Below, in pieces: positions 55,761 through 64,000 of a stretch of 64,000 bases of DNA (the first letter of the stretch is position 1; every line of letters begins with the position of its first letter). This stretch comes from Peribacillus simplex NBRC 15720 = DSM 1321. GTDB taxonomy: Bacteria > Bacillota > Bacilli > Bacillales > DSM-1321. The translations under genes were made by a program, and so were the position numbers. The DNA lies in NCBI RefSeq assembly GCF_002243645.1, contig NZ_CP017704.1, forward strand, positions 4,048,001-4,112,000, read 5' to 3'. The notes under the pieces were generated by a model, which saw only the letters and a program-made list of their open reading frames with translations, was not told the origin of the DNA and ran no database searches.

Positions 55761-57002
55761 ATGACATTAAGAGAAGAAGCATTACATATGCACCGCTTGA
55801 ATCAAGGAAAATTAGAAACAGTATCGAAAGTACCGGTAAGGAATGCAGTAGATTTAAGCCTGGCTTATTCTCCTGGTGTCGCAGAACCGTGTAAAGATAT
55901 TTACGATAAGCCGGAAACCGTTTATGACTATACAATGAAGGGGAATACTGTTGCCGTTATTTCTGATGGAACGGCTGTGTTGGGACTTGGAAACATCGGT
56001 CCGGAAGCTGCTATGCCGGTTATGGAAGGAAAAGCCGTTTTATTTAAAAGCTTCGCTGGAGTGGACGCTTTCCCAATCTGTTTAAAAACGACGGATGTGG
56101 ACAAAATTGTAGAGACCGTTAAATTACTCGAACCGACTTTCGGTGGAGTGAACTTAGAGGACATAGCTGCACCAAATTGTTTTGAAATTGAAGAACGCCT
56201 CAAGAAAGAAATGAATATCCCTGTTTTTCATGATGATCAGCACGGTACAGCCATTGTTACTGTTGCCGGTCTTGTAAACGCGTTACGACTTGTGAATAAA
56301 TCAATGTCGGAAATTAAAGTGGTAGCGAATGGAGCAGGCGCTGCGGGCATTGCCATCATTAAATTGCTTTATAGCTATGGAGTTCGTGACATTATCATGT
56401 GTGATACGAAGGGTGCCATTTATGAGGGCCGTTCGACAGGTATGAATGATACAAAAGAACAAGTGGCGAAAGTGACCAATCGAAATAAGGTTTCAGGACC
56501 TTTGGAAACTGTCATTCAAAACGCTGATGTATTTATAGGAGTTTCTGCCGCAGGTGCATTGACAAAAGAAATGGTTTCTTCGATGAATCGGGATGCGATC
56601 ATTTTTGCGATGGCTAATCCAGATCCGGAAATCATGCCGGAAGAAGCGAAAGCAGCGGGTGCCAAGGTTGTTGGAACAGGCCGTTCGGACTTCCCGAATC
56701 AGGTCAATAACGTCCTTGCTTTCCCAGGGATTTTCCGTGGGGCATTAGATGTACGTGCGACTCATATCAATGAAAAAATGAAGGTTGCTGCAGTACAAGC
56801 CATTGCCGGTTTAATACAGGAACATGAGTTAAACGAAGACTACGTTATCCCTGCTCCATTTGATGAGAGGGTAGCACCTGCCGTTGCGGCTGCTGTTGCC
56901 AAGGCAGCGATGGAAACGGGAGTGGCTAGAATTAATGTGGATCCCGAGGAAATTAAAGAAAAAACAAGGAAATTAGCGATCATTGGAAAAAGTGAGGAAT
57001 AA
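55761..57002 (+). CDS. ytsJ: NAD(P)-dependent malic enzyme
   Basis: 413 residues, short bacterial malic enzyme: malate to pyruvate and CO2. Motifs SLAYSPGVAEPC, EDIAAPNCFEIE and FHDDQHGTA (metal Asp), and a Rossmann fold with NGAGAAGIAI. The position after dnaE matches YtsJ, the main NADP-linked malic enzyme of B. subtilis. ATG 55761 after AGGAGTG; the longer frame starts beyond the ribosome binding site. Its stop is 5 bases before the regulator gene. Confidence 0.95.
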   Translation: MTLREEALHMHRLNQGKLETVSKVPVRNAVDLSLAYSPGVAEPCKDIYDKPETVYDYTMKGNTVAVISDGTAVLGLGNIGPEAAMPVMEGKAVLFKSFAGVDAFPICLKTTDVDKIVETVKLLEPTFGGVNLEDIAAPNCFEIEERLKKEMNIPVFHDDQHGTAIVTVAGLVNALRLVNKSMSEIKVVANGAGAAGIAIIKLLYSYGVRDIIMCDTKGAIYEGRSTGMNDTKEQVAKVTNRNKVSGPLETVIQNADVFIGVSAAGALTKEMVSSMNRDAIIFAMANPDPEIMPEEAKAAGAKVVGTGRSDFPNQVNNVLAFPGIFRGALDVRATHINEKMKVAAVQAIAGLIQEHELNEDYVIPAPFDERVAPAVAAAVAKAAMETGVARINVDPEEIKEKTRKLAIIGKSEE

Positions 57003-57007
57003 TTAAT

Positions 57008-57637
57008 TTGGCAGGTCGTACTTCTTCATCCAAAATTTATCTCGATGTCGTTGAGAGCCTACGTAGCATGATTGAAGCGGACAGCCTCCTGCCGGGAGAT
57101 AAAATCCCATCAGAACGGGAGTTATCGGATCGTTTTAATGTTGGCCGTTCCTCTGTCCGTGAAGCATTGCGTGCCTTAGAGCTATTAGGATTAATAGAAA
57201 CAAGGCGTGGTGAAGGGACGTTTATCAGGGATTTCCAGGAGCATAAGCTAGTCGAGCTTCTGGGAACCTTTTTTTTGCAAGATAAAAAAGTACAAGAAGA
57301 TTTGTCTGAGACGAAAAGGCTGATTGAAATTGACTGTTTGCGGATCGTTGCCTTTTTCGCTACGGCTGAAGATATCAAAAGATTAATGGCCTGGGTCAAA
57401 GCGGATGAGTTTCATGATGATGATTTCTTCTTAAGAATTGCCATTTTGAATCGCAATCGTTTGCTGGAAAGAATTTGGCGCATTGTCAACAGCTATGCTA
57501 GAACATCAGAGATGGTACAGGGTAATGTGAAAAAAGAAGATTATCTGGCACTTCTTACATATTTGCTCGAACGTGATGAAGAAAAAGCCATCGAAACGTA
57601 TCTTATTAGAATTAGAAATATGTCGAAGGACGAGTGA
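57008..57637 (+). CDS. FadR-subfamily GntR regulator
   Basis: 209 residues. N-terminal winged HTH (about 8-75: LLPGDKIPSERELSDRFNVGRSSVREALRALELLGLIETRRGEGTF), then a helical FCD-like ligand domain that is shorter than usual. TTG start at 57008 after AGTGAGGAA, within a few bases of the ytsJ stop, so it is in the same transcript. It sits between malic enzyme and accDA, suggesting control of malate or fatty-acid precursor supply. The palindrome at 55695-55707 may be its autoregulatory operator. Confidence 0.88.
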   Translation: MAGRTSSSKIYLDVVESLRSMIEADSLLPGDKIPSERELSDRFNVGRSSVREALRALELLGLIETRRGEGTFIRDFQEHKLVELLGTFFLQDKKVQEDLSETKRLIEIDCLRIVAFFATAEDIKRLMAWVKADEFHDDDFFLRIAILNRNRLLERIWRIVNSYARTSEMVQGNVKKEDYLALLTYLLERDEEKAIETYLIRIRNMSKDE

Positions 57638-57727
57638 CACCTTTTTACACGATACTAATTTTATTTCTGATATAGTTTGTACCAAGTATCATAAAATAGA
57701 TAATTGGTGGTAAAGGGAGGATTAAGC

Positions 57728-58591
57728 TTGCTTAAAGAGCTATTTGCGAAGTCTAAGAAGAAATATGCAACGGTTCCTTTAGATCGGGAGAAACAAGATG
57801 TACCAGAAGGAATCATGACAAAGTGCACCGGCTGTAAAAAAATCATGTATACAAAAGAATTGGTGAAAAACAAGAAAGTCTGTCTGCATTGCGGGTACCA
57901 CCATCCGATGTCTTCTCATGAGCGCATCGAATTTTTATTCGACGCGGGCAGTTTTAATGAATTTGATAAAGAAATGATTTCAGTTAACCCGCTTGAATTT
58001 CCGGATTACTTGGATAAATTGGAAAAAGACAAAAAGAAAGCCAAGATTAATGAGGCTGTTGTCACAGGAGTGGGAAGCATTAATGGGTACCAAGTTTCAT
58101 CAGCCATCATGGATTCGAATTTCCGGATGGGAAGCATGGGATCCGTTGTTGGGGAAAAAATTACCCGTGCTATTGAACGTGCAGCTGAATTGAAGATTCC
58201 GTTCATCATATTTACGGCATCAGGCGGCGCTCGGATGCAGGAGGGTGTTTTAAGCTTGATGCAGATGGCAAAGACAAGTGCAGCACTCAAGATGTTCAGC
58301 AATGAAGGCGGACTGATCATTTCAATGATGACCCATCCTACCACAGGTGGGGTTTCGGCAAGTTTCGCGTCACTTGGCGATATTAATCTAGCCGAACCTG
58401 GAGCCCTAATTGGTTTTGCGGGCCGAAGAATCATTGAACAGACGATCCATGAAGAGCTTCCTGAAGATTTCCAAACCGCTGAATTCTTGATGAAGCACGG
58501 CCAATTGGATGCGGTCGTCAAACGTACGGAAATGAAGGAAACATTGACGACGATCCTTAAAATCCATGCCCCGGGCGGTGAATGGTTATGA
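57728..58591 (+). CDS. accD: Acetyl-CoA carboxylase carboxyltransferase beta subunit
   Basis: 287 residues. N-terminal four-Cys zinc ribbon (CTGCKK ... CLHCG, about 33-55), crotonase-fold carboxyltransferase with [13 protein letters not shown] and [11 protein letters not shown]. Forms malonyl-CoA with AccA and biotinyl-AccB. TTG 57728 ([13 protein letters not shown]) follows GGGAGG by 7 bases and aligns with AccD; eight upstream codons lie across the ribosome binding site. Overlaps accA by 4 bases. Confidence 0.95.
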   Translation: MLKELFAKSKKKYATVPLDREKQDVPEGIMTKCTGCKKIMYTKELVKNKKVCLHCGYHHPMSSHERIEFLFDAGSFNEFDKEMISVNPLEFPDYLDKLEKDKKKAKINEAVVTGVGSINGYQVSSAIMDSNFRMGSMGSVVGEKITRAIERAAELKIPFIIFTASGGARMQEGVLSLMQMAKTSAALKMFSNEGGLIISMMTHPTTGGVSASFASLGDINLAEPGALIGFAGRRIIEQTIHEELPEDFQTAEFLMKHGQLDAVVKRTEMKETLTTILKIHAPGGEWL

Positions 58592-59586
58592 TTTATGAAT
58601 TAGAGTTCGAGCGTCCCGTTACGGACCTGAGAAATAAGATTAAAGAGCTAAAGGCAATTTCGAAGGATGCTGATGTAGACCTTACAGCTGAAATCGAAAC
58701 ATTGGAAAAGCGTTTAGAGAAGCTGGAAGTGGATATTTATAATCATCTAAAACCGTGGGATCGTGTTCAGATTGCCCGGCATCCAGCCCGTCCGACGACG
58801 CTTGATTACATTCCGCTATTATTCAATGACTTCATCGAGTTTCATGGGGATCGTTATTATGGGGATGATGAAGCGATTGTCGCTGGAATCGCAGAATTTA
58901 ATGGACTTGCCGTGACTGTCATCGGTCATCAACGAGGTAAGGATACGAAGGAAAACATCCGTCGTAACTTTGGCATGCCCCATCCTGAAGGCTATCGAAA
59001 AGCTTTGCGTCTGATGAAACAGGCGGAAAAATTTAACCGGCCGATTATTTGTTTCATTGATACGAAGGGAGCTTTCCCTGGTAAAGCTGCTGAAGAGCGC
59101 GGGCAAAGTGAAGCCATTGCGAAAAACCTTTTCGAAATGGCAGGGCTGAAGGTGCCGGTCATCAGTATTGTCATCGGTGAAGGCGGAAGCGGCGGTGCAT
59201 TGGCACTTGGTGTCGGAGACCGAATTTTCATGCTTGAGAACTCAACATATTCGGTAATTTCCCCTGAGGGAGCTGCAGCCTTGCTTTGGAAGGATGCTTC
59301 TCAGGCTAAGAGGGCTGCGGAATCGATGAAAATCACGGCTCCCGACTTAAACCGCTTAGGAGTAATCGATGAGATCATTCCTGAAGTGAGGGGCGGCGCC
59401 CACCGGGATTCAAATTTACAGGCTGAAGCCATCAAGGAAATCCTGAAACGTTCATTCAATGAACTTCTGCCATTGAATAGTGATGATCTTATCAACCAGC
59501 GTTATATGAAATTCAAGAAAATCGGTGAATATGAATTTGCAAAACAACCTGAGGGCGAACCTAAGGAAGTGGAACAGCATTCATAA
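58588..59586 (+). CDS. accA: Acetyl-CoA carboxylase carboxyltransferase alpha subunit
   Basis: 332 residues. [43 protein letters not shown] and [13 protein letters not shown] are typical AccA blocks. It binds the carboxybiotin half-reaction partner of AccD. The ATG at 58588 lies within the accD stop (ATGA) with GGCGGTGA upstream; translation is coupled, which fits equal subunit need. Followed by a terminator. Confidence 0.96.
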   Translation: MIYELEFERPVTDLRNKIKELKAISKDADVDLTAEIETLEKRLEKLEVDIYNHLKPWDRVQIARHPARPTTLDYIPLLFNDFIEFHGDRYYGDDEAIVAGIAEFNGLAVTVIGHQRGKDTKENIRRNFGMPHPEGYRKALRLMKQAEKFNRPIICFIDTKGAFPGKAAEERGQSEAIAKNLFEMAGLKVPVISIVIGEGGSGGALALGVGDRIFMLENSTYSVISPEGAAALLWKDASQAKRAAESMKITAPDLNRLGVIDEIIPEVRGGAHRDSNLQAEAIKEILKRSFNELLPLNSDDLINQRYMKFKKIGEYEFAKQPEGEPKEVEQHS

Positions 59587-59603
59587 ACAGATTTTGCAAA
59601 AGG

Positions 59604-59636
59604 AAAAACGTGCTGCCTGGGGCAACACGTTTTTTC
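59604..59636 (+). terminator. Terminator of accDA
   Basis: AAAACGTGCTGCC / GGCAACACGTTTT (one mismatch) with a T run. Confidence 0.75.
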
Positions 59637-59844
59637 ATCCTTTCATGGGCGCATATGTATTCATTATCGAAACGAGTAAAGAATATGGTTTGTGTGTAGA
59701 ATGTAAACTTTTACGCCATTTTACTTCAATTTCTGAAGATAATCGGTTAGGCTTATAACATCAAGTGTGCATAAGTGAAACAGTTACTGCTTATTGAAGC
59801 TTGAAAAAGGGTACAATGAAATAACGAAGCTTAAAATTGATTAG

Positions 59845-60825
<981 letters not shown>

Positions 60826-60889
60826 TCATATTCACCGATAGGAATTGCTTTTTAAAGAATTGGGTATTAAAAGAAGACATAAAACACTG

Positions 60890-60921
60890 CGCCCCTGTCT
60901 TCAAAAGGTGGACAGGCGGCG
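60890..60921 (+). other. Hairpin between pfkA and pykA
   Basis: CCTGTC / GACAGG plus CGCC / GGCG (one bulged C), loop of 11 bases. No T run, so not a typical terminator. Possibly an RNA stability or processing element. Confidence 0.45.
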
Positions 60922-60947
60922 AGTTTTCCTTAAAGGAGGATGACACG

Positions 60948-62708
60948 ATGCGTAAAACCAAGATTGTTTGTACGATTGGCCCCGCAAGTGAAAGTATAGA
61001 AAAGCTGGTTCAATTAATAGAAGCGGGGATGAATGTAGCACGGCTTAACTTTTCTCACGGAAATCATGAAGAACATGCCGCTAGAATCCGCAATATCAGA
61101 GAAGCGAGCGAAAAAGTGGGTAAACAGGTTGCCATCCTGTTAGATACAAAAGGACCTGAAATACGGACGAATAATATGGAAAATGATTCTATGGAGCTTG
61201 TAGCCGGCAATGAAGTCATTATTTCCATGAATGAAGTCCTGGGAACACCTGAAAAATTCTCCATTACCTATGAAGGGCTTCTGCATGATGTCCACCCAGG
61301 ATCTAAAATCCTTTTGGATGATGGATTGATCGGGCTTGAAGTGTTGAAGATAGATCAGGTAAGAAAAGAAATCCATACCAAGATCTTGAATAGCGGTACA
61401 CTTAAGAACAAAAAAGGCGTGAATGTTCCTGGGGTTTCGGTAAACCTGCCTGGCATAACGGAGAAAGATGAACAGGATATCCTTTTTGGAATCGAACAGG
61501 GTGTCGACTTCATTGCTGCCTCATTTGTACGCAGGGCTTCCGACGTGCTTGAAGTTAGTGAATTATTACAGCAAAATGGAGCGGAACATATTCAAATCAT
61601 CCCTAAAATCGAAAATCAAGAGGGCGTAGACCGTCTTGATGAAATTTTGGAAGTTTCAGATGGTTTGATGGTAGCACGTGGAGACTTGGGAGTGGAAATT
61701 CCTGCAGAAGAAGTGCCATTAGTCCAAAAACAAATGATCAAAAAATGTAATAATGCTGGGAAACCAGTCATAACGGCTACACAAATGCTCGATTCGATGC
61801 AGCGTAACCCAAGGCCGACCCGTGCAGAAGCAAGTGACGTGGCCAATGCCATATTTGATGGAACGGATGCAATCATGCTTTCTGGTGAAACAGCTGCTGG
61901 AACCTATCCTGTCGAAGCGGTGCAAACGATGCATAACATTGCTTCACGTGCTGAAACTGCCCTCGATTATCGGGATATATTATCAGTCAGAAGCAAAGTG
62001 AACCGTCATAATGTCACTGATGCTATTGGACAATCCGTTGCCCACACCGCGCTTAATCTTAATGCAGGGGCAATCATCACCCCTACAGAAAGCGGTCATA
62101 CGGCAAGGATGATTTCCAAATACCGCCCTAAAGCACCGATCATTGCGGTTACATCCAATGATCATGTTACAAGAGGGCTTGCATTGGTTTGGGGAGTCTA
62201 TCCGCAGATTGGTCCAAAAGCAACGACTACCGATGAAATGCTTCAAACCGCAATAGATGAAAGCTTGCATTCTGGCTTAGTTTCCCATGGGGATTTAGTC
62301 GTCATTACGGCCGGTGTGCCTGTAGGTGAAACAGGTACGACTAACTTGATGAAAATTCATGTGTTAGGAGAGGTTCTTTTGAAAGCTCAAGGAATCGGCA
62401 GGAAATCAGCTAAAGGTGAAGTGGTTATCGCTAAGAATGCCAAGGAAGCTTTGGAAAAAGTGACGGAAGGCTCTGTATTGGTTACGATCGGTTCGGACCG
62501 CGAAATGATGCCGGCGATTGAAAAGTGTGCGGCCTTGATTACGGAAGAAGGCGGTTTGACAAGCCATGCAGCTGTTGTAGGAGTCACATTGGGCATACCG
62601 GTCATCGTTGGGGCGGAAGACGCGACCAAGGTTTTCAAGGATGGTCAAAGAATAACAGTCGATGCAGGTCGTGGAGTCATTTATGATGGACATGCCAACG
62701 TACTGTAA
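60948..62708 (+). CDS. pykA: Pyruvate kinase with PEP-utiliser domain
   Basis: 586 residues: TIM barrel ([19 protein letters not shown]), beta-cap and C-domain, plus an extra C-terminal PEP-utilising-enzyme mobile domain (about 475-586) with LTSHAAVVG, as in other Bacillus pyruvate kinases. Makes pyruvate and ATP. AAAGGAGG precedes the ATG. Forms pfkA-pykA. Confidence 0.97.
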   Translation: MRKTKIVCTIGPASESIEKLVQLIEAGMNVARLNFSHGNHEEHAARIRNIREASEKVGKQVAILLDTKGPEIRTNNMENDSMELVAGNEVIISMNEVLGTPEKFSITYEGLLHDVHPGSKILLDDGLIGLEVLKIDQVRKEIHTKILNSGTLKNKKGVNVPGVSVNLPGITEKDEQDILFGIEQGVDFIAASFVRRASDVLEVSELLQQNGAEHIQIIPKIENQEGVDRLDEILEVSDGLMVARGDLGVEIPAEEVPLVQKQMIKKCNNAGKPVITATQMLDSMQRNPRPTRAEASDVANAIFDGTDAIMLSGETAAGTYPVEAVQTMHNIASRAETALDYRDILSVRSKVNRHNVTDAIGQSVAHTALNLNAGAIITPTESGHTARMISKYRPKAPIIAVTSNDHVTRGLALVWGVYPQIGPKATTTDEMLQTAIDESLHSGLVSHGDLVVITAGVPVGETGTTNLMKIHVLGEVLLKAQGIGRKSAKGEVVIAKNAKEALEKVTEGSVLVTIGSDREMMPAIEKCAALITEEGGLTSHAAVVGVTLGIPVIVGAEDATKVFKDGQRITVDAGRGVIYDGHANVL

Positions 62709-62789
62709 AACGAAATTTTGGCTGATTCCGTGCCAATGAGGTAAGATGGATGTACCGCACCAGAAATGGGCTGTGCAGGAGGAATGTAG

Positions 62790-63182
62790 ATGAAATATTT
62801 TTTAATGTTTATCATTGCGATGCCGGTCGTTGAAATTATTGTCCTTTTGCTGTCAGGCAATCTGATTGGTTTTTGGCCAACGCTGTTCCTGATTGTAGCC
62901 ACAGGTTTGATCGGAGCCTATTTGGCTAAACGGCAAGGGATGGAAACATGGAAAAAGGCACAGGAACAGATTCGTTACGGAATGATGCCAGGAAATGAAA
63001 TCATTGATGGAATCTGTATCTTTATCGGAGCTGCACTTTTGCTGTCCCCTGGGCTCATCTCGGATATCATGGGATTGATCCTTGTGTTTCCGCCAACCCG
63101 GAATCTCCTCAAACCGATTGTTATCCGGTTTATCATGAACAGGATGAATAAAGGGAAAGTTACCATCATTCGGCATAAATAA
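62790..63182 (+). CDS. fxsA: FxsA family membrane protein
   Basis: 130 residues with three or four membrane segments (about 4-20, 25-45, 68-90). FxsA domain: MPVVEIIVLLLSGNLIG, GLIGAYLAKRQG, GALLLSPGLISDIMG. FxsA overproduction blocks F-plasmid exclusion of phage T7 in E. coli; its Bacillus role is unknown (ytzA). AGGAGG precedes the ATG. Next to pykA as in B. subtilis. Confidence 0.9.
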   Translation: MKYFLMFIIAMPVVEIIVLLLSGNLIGFWPTLFLIVATGLIGAYLAKRQGMETWKKAQEQIRYGMMPGNEIIDGICIFIGAALLLSPGLISDIMGLILVFPPTRNLLKPIVIRFIMNRMNKGKVTIIRHK

Positions 63183-63186
63183 TATA

Positions 63187-63224
63187 CGGCTGTCTAAAGG
63201 CTCAAGCTTTTAGGCAGCCTTTTT
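63187..63224 (+). terminator. Terminator of fxsA
   Basis: GGCTGTCTAAA / TTTAGGCAGCC (one G-U pair) with TTTTT. Confidence 0.78.
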
Positions 63225-63243
63225 GGTCTGGAAAAAAGGTCAA

Positions 63244-63279
63244 CAAAAGCATCCAAGTTTTTTATAGGGTGCTTTTTTT
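63244..63279 (+). terminator. Second terminator-like hairpin after fxsA
   Basis: AAAAGCATCC / GGGTGCTTTT (G-U and mismatch tolerated) with seven T. Confidence 0.6.
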
Positions 63280-63468
63280 GCTTTTCATTGAAATGAGAGC
63301 TTCAATGTAAATCGGGTTTTGCCTGTTTCATCATTAAATGATGAATTCCACGAGAGTGAAAAAGTGTATAATAACAGGATTTTTAAACTATTAAGCCCTT
63401 GGAAACATTGGTAAATCTGGCTTTTCCGTGCTTAAAAATCTTTTTTTAGATTTTTTAGAAAAAACTGG
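63280..63468. other. AT-rich spacer before malate synthase
   Basis: No gene seen. A stretch of T/A runs at 63438-63465 can fold weakly. Confidence 0.4.
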
Positions 63469-63497
63469 TGACAAATTTATACAACGTGTTATATAAT
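63469..63497 (+). promoter_or_regulatory. Promoter of the malate synthase gene
   Basis: TGACAA (63469-63474), 17 bases, TATAAT (63492-63497). Confidence 0.65.
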
Positions 63498-63562
63498 ACA
63501 AACAGGAAATAAAACAACTGTATTATAACATATAAAAGTTGGAAAGGATGTGGAGAGGCAAC

Positions 63563-64000
63563 ATGATTACGGAAGCAAAAGGCTTACAAATTACAGGCAA
63601 CATTAAGCCAGGATATGAACAAATACTTACAGCGGAAGCTCTTCAATTCATCGAAAGAATTGAACGGCATTTCAGTGGAAGAAGGGCAGAACTCCTAGAA
63701 CGGCGGAAAAGCGTTCAGGAAGAACTGAATCAAGGCAAGCTTCCTGATTTCCTTGAAGAAACGAAGCATATTCGTGAAAGTGATTGGACGATTGAGCCCC
63801 TCCCGAATGATTTGCAAGACCGCAGGGTTGAAATCACTGGACCTGTCGATCGTAAAATGATCATTAATGCCATGAACTCAGGTGCCAATGTATTCATGGC
63901 GGACTTTGAAGATGCCAATTCACCCACTTGGGAGAATTGCATTGATGGTCAATTGAATTTGCGCGATGCAATCCGCGGAACCATTTCATTTAAAAATCCA
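63563..64000 (+). CDS. aceB: Malate synthase A (5' part)
   Basis: The first 146 codons; the gene runs off the window (family about 530 residues). EITGPVDRKMIINAMNSGANVFMADFEDANSPTWEN is typical of malate synthase A. It condenses glyoxylate with acetyl-CoA, so the organism probably has a glyoxylate shunt, which B. subtilis lacks. GGAGAGG precedes the ATG. aceA would be expected just downstream. Confidence 0.93.
   Translation, partial: MITEAKGLQITGNIKPGYEQILTAEALQFIERIERHFSGRRAELLERRKSVQEELNQGKLPDFLEETKHIRESDWTIEPLPNDLQDRRVEITGPVDRKMIINAMNSGANVFMADFEDANSPTWENCIDGQLNLRDAIRGTISFKNP

Noticed and set aside
59525..59758. 77-codon open frame at the end of accA
   Set aside because: Out-of-frame continuation of accA through its terminator, without a start signal.

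Overview
The window is a contiguous piece of a low-to-mid GC, endospore-forming Bacillaceae chromosome. Most of it follows the Bacillus subtilis order acuCBA-acsA, tyrS, rpsD, ytsP, refZ, hisJ, ezrA, nifZ-thiI, sspA, ytcI-ytcJ, nadF, sppA-yteJ, ytfIJ, tpx, ytxK-ackA, moaB, argGH, ytkL, ytoI, ytpI, nrnA, ytrHI, dnaE, ytsJ, accDA, pfkA-pykA, fxsA. A sporulation lifestyle is supported by an alpha/beta SASP gene with a sigma-G type promoter, GerW (ytfJ), ytrHI with a sigma-E type promoter, a Tgl spore coat transglutaminase and RefZ. Gene content alone does not fix the genus; a Peribacillus/B. simplex-like organism is a guess.

Layout. 1-4.3 kb: AcsA and its acetylation/deacetylation system AcuABC, divergent, with a cre-like site at the acsA start. 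4.3-9.8 kb: a class A penicillin-binding protein with an FN3 domain and a charged tail, a Tyr T-box with tyrS, and rpsD with a long leader. 10.3-16.9 kb: fRMsr (ytsP), refZ/hisJ, ezrA, nifZ-thiI. 16.9-17.9 kb: sspA, then two copies of a structured ~175 bp intergenic repeat between two near-identical terminators. 17.9-23.2 kb: mbcS, ytcJ, rarD, tgl. 23.5-27.3 kb: a TPP-riboswitch operon (thiY, a Thiamine_BP-family protein, thiX, thiZ and a TatD-family hydrolase). 27.4-28.2 kb: nadF. 28.5-33.6 kb: an accessory catabolic island (PrpR-like regulator with a stripped AAA+ domain, KdgT-type permease, DUF1537 kinase, PdxA2). It is bracketed by a diverged 54-bp direct repeat whose right copy is the sigma-W promoter of sppA. 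33.9-64 kb: largely syntenic housekeeping genes, ending in the 5' part of a malate synthase gene.

How the genes fit together. Central carbon around acetyl-CoA dominates: AcsA/AcuABC and AckA (acetate), malic enzyme YtsJ, AccDA (malonyl-CoA), PfkA/PykA (glycolysis) and malate synthase (glyoxylate shunt). The accessory island is best read as catabolism of a four-carbon sugar acid (D-threonate or D-erythronate) to dihydroxyacetone phosphate, with a candidate operator and a cre-like site in front of the permease.

The most interesting signals are (i) the island with its sigma-W promoter scar and a regulator that keeps Walker A but lacks the GAFTGA region, (ii) the TatD-family hydrolase inside a TPP-controlled pyrimidine salvage operon, (iii) the paired structured repeats near sspA, (iv) a palindromic GntR/FadR-type operator in front of ytsJ, and (v) a small QGF-repeat protein at 37.6-37.95 kb. 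No rRNA, tRNA, IS element, prophage or CRISPR array was seen.
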